Assembly (NCBI RefSeq): GCF_014643255.1
Contig: NZ_BMJI01000018.1
Span: 1-64,000 of the forward strand
Length of the DNA: 64,000 nucleotides
Direction: 5' to 3'
Origin: Tersicoccus solisilvae
Lineage (GTDB): Bacteria > Actinomycetota > Actinomycetes > Actinomycetales > Micrococcaceae
Shown: positions 27,238 to 35,344 of the stretch, piece after piece
Layout: every line of letters starts with the position of its first letter
Numbering within the stretch: the stretch's first letter is position 1
Made by a program: the position numbers and the translations under genes
Notes under the pieces: generated by a model
What the model saw: only the letters and a program-made list of their open reading frames with translations
Database searches by the model: none
Told to the model about the DNA's origin: nothing

Positions 27238-28239
27238 TCATCGGATCGCCATCGCGTTCGGTGGCGAGCCGACCCCGCCGACGACGGAGAGGGGCTTCGC
27301 CGTCAGCAGGACGTCGTAGCGGCCGTCCGCGGCGCAGGCGTCGGCCAGCTCGTGCAGGCGCCACAGTTCGCCGAGGTAGAGCCCGAGCAGGGCGATCAGC
27401 GGGCGGTGCAGCATGCCGTTGTGGCTGGGGCCGCGCTCCGCGGGCGGTTCCGCGGGGTCGACGAACCCGGAGTCGGGGCTCACCGGGAACGCCTCCACCC
27501 CGGCGTTGTCGGAGGCCAGCATCGCGATGCCCGTGTCCCAGAGGAACTCGAGCATCGTGGTGCTCTGCTCGATACCGGGTGAGCCCCAGTGGCGACGGCG
27601 GTGGTCCTGCTGGTCGGGGGTGAGGCCGAGGTAGTCCTCGGCCCAGCCCGTGTGCATCAGCAGGACGTCGCCGCGCCGCAGGTCGACCTGCTGTCGGGCG
27701 GCGGCACCCCGGAGGTCAGCGACCGTGATCGGCTGGTTGGTGGTCACGTCCAGCCGCTCGCCCCGATCGGCGAAGTAGCGGGGCAGGTCCAGCAGGACGC
27801 CGCGCGTCACGACACCGTGCTCGGCGACCAGCTGGATGCCCAGGTCCGGCGAAGCGGGGGTGATCCGCTCGTCCGGTACCCCGCCGTAGAACCCGTGCAC
27901 GGGGTGGCGCATGTGCCGGAGCCCGTCGATCTGCGAGGTGGACTGCAGGTAGAACGAGTCGAGCCAGTCGTCGCGGTGGTTCGGGTTGTTGGCGAACAGG
28001 TGGTGTTCGGTGGGCGGCCGCGTCCCGGCGATGCTGGGCACGAACGTGTTCAGCGGGTAGTCGAGGTCGAAGACGCGGCCGTCCCGGACCAGGGAGGCCG
28101 CGGCGGTGGTCTCCTCCGGTCCGATGAAGTTGAGCGTGCCCAGCTGGTCGCCGGCCCCGAACACGCCCCAGGACGAACCCGGCGGGGCGTCGGTCCTCGT
28201 CAGGAGGTCGCGGTACGACGGGATGGAGCGAGTCGTCAC
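27238..28239 (-). CDS. Cyclase-family hydrolase (kynurenine-formamidase-like fold)
   Basis: A 333-residue member of the metal-dependent cyclase family. The family signature HxGTHxDxPxH is altered to STSQIDGLRHMRHPVHG near residue 105, keeping Asp and two His as in the large-cyclase branch. DVLLMHTGWAEDYLG and ASDNAGVEAFPVSP with RPLIALLGLYLGELW complete the conserved core. Such enzymes hydrolyse cyclic or formamide bonds in catabolic routes. The GTG start at 28239 overlaps the transporter stop (GTGA). It is the second gene of the leftward operon and may open a ring or lactone of the imported substrate. Confidence 0.8.
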   Translation of the reverse strand: MTTRSIPSYRDLLTRTDAPPGSSWGVFGAGDQLGTLNFIGPEETTAAASLVRDGRVFDLDYPLNTFVPSIAGTRPPTEHHLFANNPNHRDDWLDSFYLQSTSQIDGLRHMRHPVHGFYGGVPDERITPASPDLGIQLVAEHGVVTRGVLLDLPRYFADRGERLDVTTNQPITVADLRGAAARQQVDLRRGDVLLMHTGWAEDYLGLTPDQQDHRRRHWGSPGIEQSTTMLEFLWDTGIAMLASDNAGVEAFPVSPDSGFVDPAEPPAERGPSHNGMLHRPLIALLGLYLGELWRLHELADACAADGRYDVLLTAKPLSVVGGVGSPPNAMAIR

Positions 28240-29606
28240 GCCTTGACCTCGATCGCGGGCGCGTCGCCGGCGACGACCGCGTCGTCGTTGCCCAGGTCGA
28301 TCCCGCGGGTCTCGGGCGAGACGGCGACACTGCCGAGAATCAGCACGCCGGCCACGACCAGGAGGACCACCGGCGTCATGCCCAGCGGCATGAAGGCCGA
28401 CAGGCCCGCCTGGTAGGCCGCGAAGAAGCCGGGGATGACGACGGCGAGCGAGTAGCCGATTCCCCAGCCGGAGGAGCGGATCCGGGTCGGGAAGCGCTCG
28501 TTGATGTAGGAGGGCAGGGTGCCGATCGTGAAGCCGTTGATGCACTGGACCACGAACACGACGGCCACGAGTCCGGCGAACGGGATAGCGACGCCGCTGC
28601 CGAGAACGGCGAAGAGACCGGACATGACGACCAGCACCAGGACGCCCGCGATGAGCAGCACCGGCTTGCGGCCGAGCCGGTCGCTGAGCCGGCCGGCGAG
28701 CATGTAGGCGAACGGGACGACGATGTTCGCGAAGATGATGCTCAGCGTCAGGTCGTTGGCCGTGAAGCCCGGTCGGCCGAGCAGCAGCTGCGGGATGACC
28801 GAGCCGACCATGTTGACCATGAAGAAGACGCCGGTCATGAGGACGAAGACCTGGGCGAACGCGACGATGTGCTTGCGTCCGAGCATCTCGCGGATCGGGT
28901 TCTTCGCCTTCTCGGTCTCGATCCACAGCACCGACTCCTCGACGTCCTTGCGCAGGTACCGGGCGACGACCCAGGCGAAGACGGCGCCGATGACGAACGG
29001 AATGCGCCAGCCCCACTGGACGTACGGCGAGCTGATCTGGCCCGCGGGCGAGATCTGGAGGGCGAGGAAGGTGAAGACCGCGATGGCGACGTAGCCGATG
29101 GTCGAGGCGCTCTGCACGAAGCCGCCGATGAAGCCGCGGCGTTCCGGCCGGGCGTACTCGATGGCCATCGGCGTGGCCGCGGTGTACTCGCCGCCGAGGA
29201 AGATCCCGTCGATGAAGCGCAGCAGCAGGAGCAGGCTGATCGCGGTGACGCTGCCGATCTGCTCGGCGCCGGGCAGGCACGCGATGAGCAGCGTCGTCAC
29301 GCCGAAGCCGTACATCGAGATGGCGCCGACGCGCTTGCGGCCCAGCCGGTCGGACAGGTGCCCGAACAGGATCGCGCCGATCGGCCGACCGAAGAGGGTG
29401 GTGGCGAGGGTGAAGCCGGTGACGACGGCAGTCTGTCCCGGGTCGAGGCCGCGGGTGAAGTACACCATGGCCGGCAGCAGCGCGATCGAGGGCAGGTAGA
29501 TGTCGAACGAGTCGACGAGGAAGCCCCAGAAGGCGCCCCGGATGGCCCGCCGGCGGCGGACGGTGGGGTCGGTCGTCGACGTGTCGACACCGGGAGATGT
29601 GCTCAT
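28236..29606 (-). CDS. MFS transporter, metabolite:H+ symporter (sugar-porter-like) type
   Basis: A 456-residue, 12-helix transporter. The motif between helices 2 and 3 is GHLSDRLGRKRVGA, with a second copy between 8 and 9, GRLSDRLGRKPVLL. RFIDGIFLGGEYTAATPMAIEYA is the helix 4-5 region typical of metabolite:H+ symporters, and LPSYINERFPTRIRSSGWGIGY the late conserved block. AAAGGAT lies just before the ATG at 29606. It heads the 13-gene leftward run, so it is most likely the uptake system for the catabolised carboxylate or terpenoid-like compound. A tandem 15-bp repeat in its immediate leader may be an operator. Confidence 0.86.
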   Translation of the reverse strand: MSTSPGVDTSTTDPTVRRRRAIRGAFWGFLVDSFDIYLPSIALLPAMVYFTRGLDPGQTAVVTGFTLATTLFGRPIGAILFGHLSDRLGRKRVGAISMYGFGVTTLLIACLPGAEQIGSVTAISLLLLLRFIDGIFLGGEYTAATPMAIEYARPERRGFIGGFVQSASTIGYVAIAVFTFLALQISPAGQISSPYVQWGWRIPFVIGAVFAWVVARYLRKDVEESVLWIETEKAKNPIREMLGRKHIVAFAQVFVLMTGVFFMVNMVGSVIPQLLLGRPGFTANDLTLSIIFANIVVPFAYMLAGRLSDRLGRKPVLLIAGVLVLVVMSGLFAVLGSGVAIPFAGLVAVVFVVQCINGFTIGTLPSYINERFPTRIRSSGWGIGYSLAVVIPGFFAAYQAGLSAFMPLGMTPVVLLVVAGVLILGSVAVSPETRGIDLGNDDAVVAGDAPAIEVKA

Positions 29607-29616
29607 GATGATCCTT

Positions 29617-29647
29617 TTCTGTACTGGCGCGATTCTGTACTGGCGCG
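29617..29647. repeat. Tandem 15-bp repeat in the transporter leader
   Basis: TTCTGTACTGGCGCG occurs at 29617-29631 and 29633-29647, one base apart. It lies 10-41 bases upstream of the transporter ATG (minus strand), overlapping its ribosome site region. It may be a regulatory site for the catabolic operon or simple slippage. Confidence 0.5.
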
Positions 29648-29697
29648 GGGACCGTCATTGGTCCCCGTCGGTGGAGGCGTGGCCCGGCCGGAGCCGG

Positions 29698-30264
29698 TCA
29701 GGCGGGGGGTCGGACGTCGAAGGCGCGCAACTGCAGCGCGATCATGCGGTAGTAGCCGACGAGGGTGACGAGTTCGGCGACGGCCTGCCGGCCGAGCGCG
29801 TCCACGGCCGCGTCGAACGCGGCGTCCTCGATCGGGGCACCGGTGAGCAGCCGCCGGGTCAGCGCGTGGGCGGCCCGCTCGGCCGGGTCGGCGAACTGCG
29901 GCTCCCCCTCGAGCAGGGCCGCGATCTCCTCCTCGGAGAGGCCGGCGGCCCGGCCGGCCCGCACGTGGGCCCACCGTTCGAAGTCGCTGTCCTCAGCCCG
30001 GGCGACGGTCAGCACGACGATCTCCTGGGTGCGCCGCGACAGCGTGAGCGAGAACCGCACGGTGTGACCGAGGGGTTCTAGCGCCAGACCCAGGTCCGGG
30101 CTGAGCTGCCAGATGGCCGGCGGACCGGTGAGCCGGCCGTCGGCGTCCACCAGGGAGAAGTCCGTGCCGCGCCCGGCCCGGTCACCACCCGTGAACCGGC
30201 GGAGCAGTTCCTGCCCCGCCGCGGAGCGCCGGAGGACGTCGGCGTCGCCGAGTCGGCGGTTCAC
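29698..30264 (-). CDS. AhpD/CMD-fold family protein
   Basis: A 188-residue helical protein. LALEPLGHTVRFSLTLSRRTQEIVVLTVARAEDSDFERWAHVRAG contains the CMD pattern in two blocks, with the family His in WAHVRAGRAAGLSEEEI. GRQAVAELVTLVGYYRMIALQL ends the fold. The AhpD catalytic CxxC is absent. Proteins of this length and layout occur next to amidohydrolase-like genes in catabolic clusters. The GTG at 30264 overlaps the stop of DUF6282 paralogue B, forming a two-gene leftward unit upstream of the transporter. Its exact reaction (decarboxylation, lactone hydrolysis or a peroxidase-like role) is unknown. Confidence 0.72.
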   Translation of the reverse strand: MNRRLGDADVLRRSAAGQELLRRFTGGDRAGRGTDFSLVDADGRLTGPPAIWQLSPDLGLALEPLGHTVRFSLTLSRRTQEIVVLTVARAEDSDFERWAHVRAGRAAGLSEEEIAALLEGEPQFADPAERAAHALTRRLLTGAPIEDAAFDAAVDALGRQAVAELVTLVGYYRMIALQLRAFDVRPPA

Positions 30265-31208
30265 GCGGCACCGGGGACCGGCAGGCCCAGCAGCCGGTGG
30301 GGATTGACGACGAGCATCGTGCGCAACTCGTCCGCGGTGAAGCCCAGGTAGTGCAGCTGTTCGGTGAAGCTGCGCAGGCTCTCGGGCTCGGGGGGAACCC
30401 AGCGGGAGAACACGTCCGAGCTGAGCACCACGTGCTCCGGGCCGAGCAGACGGATCGCCTCCGCGACGTCCCGCACACGGTGGTGGGACTCCGGGTTGAT
30501 CAGGGGCGCACTGGAGAACTCGAGGATGCCGCCGAGGTCGGTGAACACCCGCAGCTCTCCCGGGTCGTCGGTGAAGTGCAGGGGGTGGGTGATCATCGCC
30601 GGCCGGCCCAGCTGCTGGCAGAGCCGGGCGACGGCCAGGCTCTCCTCGAGCCCGAGGTGACCGGTCGCGACCAGCATGTCGCGGGAGATGGCGGCCCGGA
30701 CGGCGTCCTCGGCGGCGGGCGTCAGCTCGCCGTCCCTGGCGACGGTGATGGCGTGGGATTCGGCCCAGTCCCGGAAGTTCGGGGTCTGCCGCTCGAGCAG
30801 CATGGAGATGTAACCCCACCGGTCGACGTCGGCGCGGGCACCCCAGGTGGGCATGAACACCACCCCGGCGCCGTGGTCGGCGGCCCACTCGACGATGGTC
30901 GGGTCGACACCGCCGACCTGCGGGTTCAGCGTGATGCTGCCGATCACCCGGAAGTCGGTGTCTCCCAGGGACTGCTGCACGGACCGCGCGCGGTCCATCG
31001 TCGGCCACAGGTGCGACTTGAGCACCCAGCCCCGGATGCCGTAGGCCCGAGCGAGCCGGGCGACGGCCGCGTCGTCGCCGCGGTTCTGCGCCCGCTCGGC
31101 CAGATCGGGCTGGCCGTGCACGTGCAGATCGATCGCACCCTCGAGGAATCTGCCGAAGTCGGGCGGCAGTGCATCCTCGAACGAGGGGGTCAGCGCGGGG
31201 TCATCCAC
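30261..31208 (-). CDS. DUF6282-type amidohydrolase-like protein, paralogue B
   Basis: A 315-residue relative of the gene at 26299-27183. Its motifs align in order: GAIDLHVHGQPDLAERA (HxH), WVLKSHLWPT (Lys and His), MLVATGHLGLEES, ITHPLHFTD and VVLSSDVFSRW. The C-terminal YLGFTADELRTMLVVNPHRL matches the end of paralogue A. I chose the GTG at 31208, which has ACGGAG six bases upstream; an in-frame ATG at 31247 lacks a ribosome site but could serve in a leaderless transcript. Paired with the CMD-fold gene downstream. Two diverged DUF6282 copies in one cluster suggest sequential or stereospecific steps. Confidence 0.76.
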   Translation of the reverse strand: MDDPALTPSFEDALPPDFGRFLEGAIDLHVHGQPDLAERAQNRGDDAAVARLARAYGIRGWVLKSHLWPTMDRARSVQQSLGDTDFRVIGSITLNPQVGGVDPTIVEWAADHGAGVVFMPTWGARADVDRWGYISMLLERQTPNFRDWAESHAITVARDGELTPAAEDAVRAAISRDMLVATGHLGLEESLAVARLCQQLGRPAMITHPLHFTDDPGELRVFTDLGGILEFSSAPLINPESHHRVRDVAEAIRLLGPEHVVLSSDVFSRWVPPEPESLRSFTEQLHYLGFTADELRTMLVVNPHRLLGLPVPGAA

Positions 31209-31385
31209 GGGGGTCTCCGTTTCCATCGTCATCATCGACGTCGTCATCGTAAGACCGTCGTACATTCCGATATCGCGCCACGTGGCGGGCACATCGAGCG
31301 ACTTTCCGGCCATCTGGCGGTGGGGCCCGCGGGGCTCATCCGTCAAGATGAATCGACCGGTCCGCGTGACCAGGAAGGGGTGCCC

Positions 31386-32390
31386 ATGGAGCACAACAGC
31401 ACCACGGAGACGACGGGTGGGGCGTTGGCCTCGATGCCGGCCCGCCCGCCGTTCGACCCCGAGCTGGAGGCCGCCCTGACCACCCTCGCCGACGGCGTGC
31501 CGCCGACCGTGACCGAGCGGATGATCGGACCGATGCGGGAGAATCCCCGGCTGCGGGTGACGCCGGAGATGGCCCGGGACGCCGGCATCCGCAGCCGTGA
31601 CCTCGTCATCCCCGGACACGACGGGGACGACGTCGTCGTCACCGTCCTGGAGGCGGAGGGCCGCACCGGCGTCGGCCCGGGCATCTACCACCTGCACGGC
31701 GGCGGCATGATCGTCGGCGACCGGTGGTCCGGCGTGGCCGCCCTCTTCGACTGGCTGCACCGCTACCGGGCCGTGGCCGTCTCCCTCGAATACCGTCTCG
31801 CGCCGGAGTACCCGGACCCCTACCCCGTGGAGGACTGCTATCGCGGCCTGGTCTGGCTCCAGACGCACGCAGCCGAACTGGGCATCGACCCGTCCCGCGT
31901 GCTGATCACGGGGGCGAGTGCGGGCGGCGGCCTGGCGGCCGGGGTCACCCTGCTGATGCGGGACCGGGGGCTGCCCCCGCTGATGGGCCAGCTGCTCATG
32001 TACCCGATGCTGGACGACCGTGACGGCACCGTCTCGAGTGCCCAGATCGACGGCGTCGGCGTGTGGGACCGGGGCAGCAACCTCACGGGCTGGACCGCGC
32101 TGCTCGGCGACCGGCGGGCCACCGACGACGTGTCGATCTACGCCGCCCCCGCGCGGGCCACCGATCTCTCCGGCCTTCCGCCCGCGTTCATCGACTGCGG
32201 CAGCGCCGAGGTCTTCCGGGACGAGGACGTCGCCTACGCCAGTGCCCTCTGGGCCTCCGGCGGACAGGCGGAGTTGCACGTGTGGCCCGGCGGGTTCCAC
32301 GCCTTCGAGGGCTACGCGCCGCAGGCCGCACTCTCCCGGGAGATGGTCCAGGCCCGGGACCGATGGGTGCACCGCCTGCTCGGCGAGTGA
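31386..32390 (+). CDS. Alpha/beta hydrolase of the hormone-sensitive-lipase family
   Basis: A 334-residue esterase. The HSL oxyanion motif HLHGGGMIVGDR is near residue 101. The nucleophile elbow GASAGGGLAAG is near residue 178, the acid in IDCGSAEVFRDE (Asp/Glu) near 270, and the His in FHAFEGYAP near 304. Cytosolic, no signal peptide. GGAAGGGG precedes the ATG at 31386. It is divergent from the DUF6282/CMD unit and is followed by the PucR-like regulator. An esterase would release an alcohol or acid from an esterified substrate before the SDR/BVMO steps, so it may open the pathway. Confidence 0.85.
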   Translation: MEHNSTTETTGGALASMPARPPFDPELEAALTTLADGVPPTVTERMIGPMRENPRLRVTPEMARDAGIRSRDLVIPGHDGDDVVVTVLEAEGRTGVGPGIYHLHGGGMIVGDRWSGVAALFDWLHRYRAVAVSLEYRLAPEYPDPYPVEDCYRGLVWLQTHAAELGIDPSRVLITGASAGGGLAAGVTLLMRDRGLPPLMGQLLMYPMLDDRDGTVSSAQIDGVGVWDRGSNLTGWTALLGDRRATDDVSIYAAPARATDLSGLPPAFIDCGSAEVFRDEDVAYASALWASGGQAELHVWPGGFHAFEGYAPQAALSREMVQARDRWVHRLLGE

Positions 32391-32451
32391 GCGTGACGCC
32401 GCTCGGGCCCCGTGGCAGGATGATCGGCGAGGACGTGCGAAGGAGCCGTGC

Positions 32452-33432
32452 ATGCAGGAGCTGATGGGGCGCGTCACGTCCCTCGATCCCTCGGTGAGTC
32501 AGAGTCTGAAGGTCATCTCCTACTTCGACGCTCTGGTCGCCGGGGGGGTGAATCTGGAGACCCTGGTCCGCGGGGCGGCGGCACTGTCCGGCACCGTCGC
32601 GGGCATGAGCGCTCCCGACGGCACGATCCGCGTCGAGTCCTCCGGACGGCGTCTCACCGACGAACCGGAGCCCAGTCCGGCCGGCGCCTGGGACGGGGTC
32701 GACGTCGACGACGCCGCACGCGTCTGGCTCGAACGTGAGGGCGATGCCCACGTCAACGACTCACTGGTGCTCGAACGCCTCGCCCTGGCCGTCGCCTCCG
32801 TACGGGCTCGCCGCCTGGTGCTTCCCGACAACGCCCTGGAGACGGTCGTCGACGCGTCCCGCTCGGTCGCCGAGCGGGCCGCCGCCACGACGCGGCTGCG
32901 CCTCGGTCCGTCCACCCGCGTCCGCGCCGTCGCCGTCGCACCGGACGTGCAGGCACCCGGACCGTCGGCTCTCATCGCCACGGCGTACGGCGTCGTGCGC
33001 GTGTGGATCGGCACGGCCCGCACCGAGATCCGCGGCGGCGGCCTGGGCCGGCTCGGCTCCGGCATCGAGCTGGCCGCGTCCTGGCGGACCGCTCTGGCGG
33101 CGTACCGGCTCACCGACGCGCAGTCTCCTGTGGTGGATGCCGAGGCGCTCGGCGCCCTGCTCGATGCGGTTCTCGCCGTGGAGGCACAGGCCGGGGAGCT
33201 GTCCGACGTCCGCGCACTGGCCGCGCTGGACCCGCACACCCGGTCGGTGCTCGCCACGCTCGCCCACGCCGAGAGCGTACGGTCCGCCGCCGCGAGCATG
33301 GGCATGCACCATTCCACCCTGCAGTCCCGCCACGAGGCGTTCAGCCGGGACCTCGGCTACGACCCGCGGACCCCCGTCGGCCGGGCCCGCTTCGAGGTGG
33401 CCTCGATGCTGCTCCGGCTCTCCGCGGGATAG
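32452..33432 (+). CDS. PucR-type transcriptional regulator (C-terminal helix-turn-helix)
   Basis: A 326-residue protein. Its C-terminal 60 residues carry a PucR/CdaR-like helix-turn-helix: ESVRSAAASMGMHHSTLQSR, then HEAFSRDLGYDPRTPVGRAR. The N-terminal two thirds have a GAF-like feel (LVRGAAALSGTVAGMSAPDG) and could bind a ligand. AAGGAG lies seven bases before the ATG at 32452. It follows the esterase by 60 bases on the same strand and lies at the edge of the catabolic cluster, so it is a candidate activator of one or both divergent units, alongside the GntR regulator at the other end. Confidence 0.76.
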   Translation: MQELMGRVTSLDPSVSQSLKVISYFDALVAGGVNLETLVRGAAALSGTVAGMSAPDGTIRVESSGRRLTDEPEPSPAGAWDGVDVDDAARVWLEREGDAHVNDSLVLERLALAVASVRARRLVLPDNALETVVDASRSVAERAAATTRLRLGPSTRVRAVAVAPDVQAPGPSALIATAYGVVRVWIGTARTEIRGGGLGRLGSGIELAASWRTALAAYRLTDAQSPVVDAEALGALLDAVLAVEAQAGELSDVRALAALDPHTRSVLATLAHAESVRSAAASMGMHHSTLQSRHEAFSRDLGYDPRTPVGRARFEVASMLLRLSAG

Positions 33433-33523
33433 GCCTGCGGCATTCCATCCGGGCGGCCGTCGTCCTCGTCAGCGCCGTCAGCGAACGCTGGACACGTCGT
33501 GTGCGGATGGAAGAGGGGACGCG

Positions 33524-33634
33524 ATGACTATCAAGGTCACCGACATCCGGCAGCTCATGCGCGCGCCCCCTCACGTTCCTCGGGCCCGGCGCGTCTACCG
33601 GGGAGAATGGAAATGGGAGGGACCCCCGACATGA
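33524..33634 (+). CDS. Small ORF (36 aa) translationally coupled to ogt
   Basis: ATG at 33524 has GAGGGG upstream. The 36-codon frame (MTIKVTDIRQLMRAPPHVPR and a Trp-rich end, EWKWEGPP) stops in ATGA, where the ogt start codon begins. No family is recognised. It could be a leader peptide coupling translation of Ogt, or the remnant of a longer gene. The ribosome-site quality and precise overlap argue for real translation, but base composition alone cannot prove it. Confidence 0.45.
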   Translation: MTIKVTDIRQLMRAPPHVPRARRVYRGEWKWEGPPT

Positions 33635-34158
33635 GCAACGCCATCACCACCCGCCGCCACGCGTTCGCGCCGACCACCCTCGGTGATCTGCTGATCATCG
33701 CCGAGGACGACGCGGTCGTCGGCATCTACTTCCCGGGGCACTGGTACCCACCGGCGGCCGCCGACTCGGGTGAGCGCGTCGAGGAGGCCGACGACGGCCT
33801 GATCAGCACGACCGCCGCCCAGGTGCGCGAGTACCTCGAGGGCCGGCGGACCCGCTTCGACGTGCTCCTGCGCACGAACGGCGACGCCTTCTCGGAGCAG
33901 GTCTGGACGATCCTGCGCGACATCCCGTACGGGCAGACCACGACGTACGGGGCGATCGCGCTCGCGCTCGGCAACCCGCAACTCGCCCAGCGGGTCGGCC
34001 AGGCCGTGGGGCACAACCCGTTGAGCATCGTCGTCCCGTGCCACCGCGTGGTCGGCGCGGACGGCTCCCTCACGGGGTTCGCCGGCGGCCTGGACCGCAA
34101 GCGCACCCTGCTCGCCCTGGAAGAGCCGGCCGAGGTCCGGGCGGCCCGCCTGTTCTGA
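33631..34158 (+). CDS. ogt: Methylated-DNA-protein-cysteine methyltransferase
   Basis: A 175-residue DNA repair protein that transfers the methyl group from O6-methylguanine to its own Cys. The active site VVPCHRVVGADGSLTGFAGG is near residue 137, with the acceptor Cys in PCHR. YGQTTTYGAIALALGNPQ is the helix-turn-helix region with the Arg finger area following (QRVGQAVGHNP). The N-terminal part is short, as in Ogt rather than Ada. GGGAGG lies ten bases before the ATG at 33631, which overlaps the stop of a 36-codon ORF. Terminates just before the first copy of the large palindromic repeat. Confidence 0.92.
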   Translation: MSNAITTRRHAFAPTTLGDLLIIAEDDAVVGIYFPGHWYPPAAADSGERVEEADDGLISTTAAQVREYLEGRRTRFDVLLRTNGDAFSEQVWTILRDIPYGQTTTYGAIALALGNPQLAQRVGQAVGHNPLSIVVPCHRVVGADGSLTGFAGGLDRKRTLLALEEPAEVRAARLF

Positions 34159-34185
34159 CCCGCCGCTGCACACCGCGCCGACGCA

Positions 34186-34288
34186 CCGGACCCGTGGCTA
34201 CACCGAGTGGAGCTGGTGTGACGGGAGTGGCGCAACGGCGCCTCGTCAGCCACTCCCGTCACACTCGGTGTAGCCGTTGCACCGGTCA
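34186..34288. repeat. ~103-bp palindromic element, copy 1
   Basis: Nested inverted repeats: GGCTACACCGAGTG (34196-34209) pairs with CACTCGGTGTAGCC (34262-34275), and GTGTGACGGGAGTGGC (34216-34231) with GCCACTCCCGTCACAC (34249-34264). A second, diverged copy in the same orientation lies at 35241-35344. The element follows ogt and precedes (convergently) the NmrA-like stop; it could terminate both. Confidence 0.75.
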
Positions 34289-34322
34289 AGGCGCTCCCTG
34301 AACGCTCGGCCGCCGCGAGCCC

Positions 34323-35189
34323 TCACACCACCGGCGCCAGATGCGCTCGGATCCACCCGGTCAGCGAGCTCGGCGTGGTCGTGATGAACGATCGCGGGTC
34401 CTCCGGGACCAGCTCCCGCAGCCCGGCGGTCATGGCCACGATCGACTCCACGACGGCGTCCGGAAGGCCCGCCGCGGTCACCGCCGCACGCAGGTCCGCG
34501 TCGCTCAGCTGTCGCGCCTCGACCGGCCGGCCCAGCACCTCGGTCAGGATCACCGCGACCTGCCGGAAGGAGAGATCCTCGGGGCCGTGCACCGCCTGGA
34601 CGTGGCGGTCGGTCCACGTCTCGGACAGCAGGCGGCCGACGGCGACGGCGGCGATGTCGGCCGGGTCGACCCACGGCATCGGCTTGTCGAGGTCGACGGC
34701 GGTGGCCAGCACCCCTGCCCGGATGCTGTCCAGGTCCATCAGGAGGTTGGTGAAGAAGTACCCGCAACGCAGGTGGGTGGTCGACGCGCCGCTCTCGTCC
34801 AGGGTGACCTCCGTGGCGGCCAGTCCGTCGATCTCCCCGACGCCGTGGCGTTTCTCGGCCCCGATGCTGGACTGGAAGACCACCCGCGCGATGCCGTTCG
34901 CCCGCACCGCGTCGCCGAGGTGGCGGCCGGCCTGCGCATGCGCTTCCGCCGGGTCCCTATCCTCCGCCGTGGGGCTGACCCAGTACACGGCGCGCAGTCC
35001 CCGGGTGGCCGCCAGGACCGCATCCGCGTCGCCGACGTCGATCGCCACGGCGTCGACGTGCGCGGCGACGTCCCGGGCGAGCTTGGCCGGGTCCCGCAAC
35101 AGGGCCCGTGGCCGCTCCCCCGACTGCACGAGCAACCGCAGCACGTGCCGGCCGACGTTGCCCCGCGGTGCCATCACACCGATCGTCAT
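34323..35189 (-). CDS. NmrA-like NAD(P)-binding protein
   Basis: A 288-residue atypical SDR. MTIGVMAPRGNVGRHVLRLL carries a modified nucleotide motif (PRGNVG where GATGNVG is usual). YWVSPTAEDRDPAEAHAQAG, VVFQSSIGAEKRHGVGEIDG and HLRCGYFFTNLLMD with PMPWVDPADIAAVAV are typical of the NmrA/QOR2/azoreductase-like group. The catalytic YxxxK is absent, so it may be a redox sensor or an isoflavone-reductase-like enzyme. The gene is bracketed by two direct copies of a large palindromic element, suggesting insertion or shuffling as a unit. No operon partner. Confidence 0.78.
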   Translation of the reverse strand: MTIGVMAPRGNVGRHVLRLLVQSGERPRALLRDPAKLARDVAAHVDAVAIDVGDADAVLAATRGLRAVYWVSPTAEDRDPAEAHAQAGRHLGDAVRANGIARVVFQSSIGAEKRHGVGEIDGLAATEVTLDESGASTTHLRCGYFFTNLLMDLDSIRAGVLATAVDLDKPMPWVDPADIAAVAVGRLLSETWTDRHVQAVHGPEDLSFRQVAVILTEVLGRPVEARQLSDADLRAAVTAAGLPDAVVESIVAMTAGLRELVPEDPRSFITTTPSSLTGWIRAHLAPVV

Positions 35190-35240
35190 GTCCGGCTCCT
35201 GTCGCTCGGTGTCCCGGTCACCACCATCGTCGGCGACATA

Positions 35241-35344
35241 CCGGACCCGCGGCTACACCGGGCGGGGCCGGTGTGACGGGAGTGGCGCTACGGACGCCTC
35301 ATCTACCACTTCCGTCACTCTCGCTGTCGCCATTGCACCGGTCA
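35241..35344. repeat. ~103-bp palindromic element, copy 2
   Basis: Aligned with the copy at 34186-34288 over its full length, from CCGGACCCG at the left to GCACCGGTCA at the right, with scattered changes. The right arm is more degraded (ACTTCCGTCACTC). Its end supplies the stop codon of the permease at 35342. Both copies lie in the same orientation and flank the NmrA-like gene. Confidence 0.72.
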
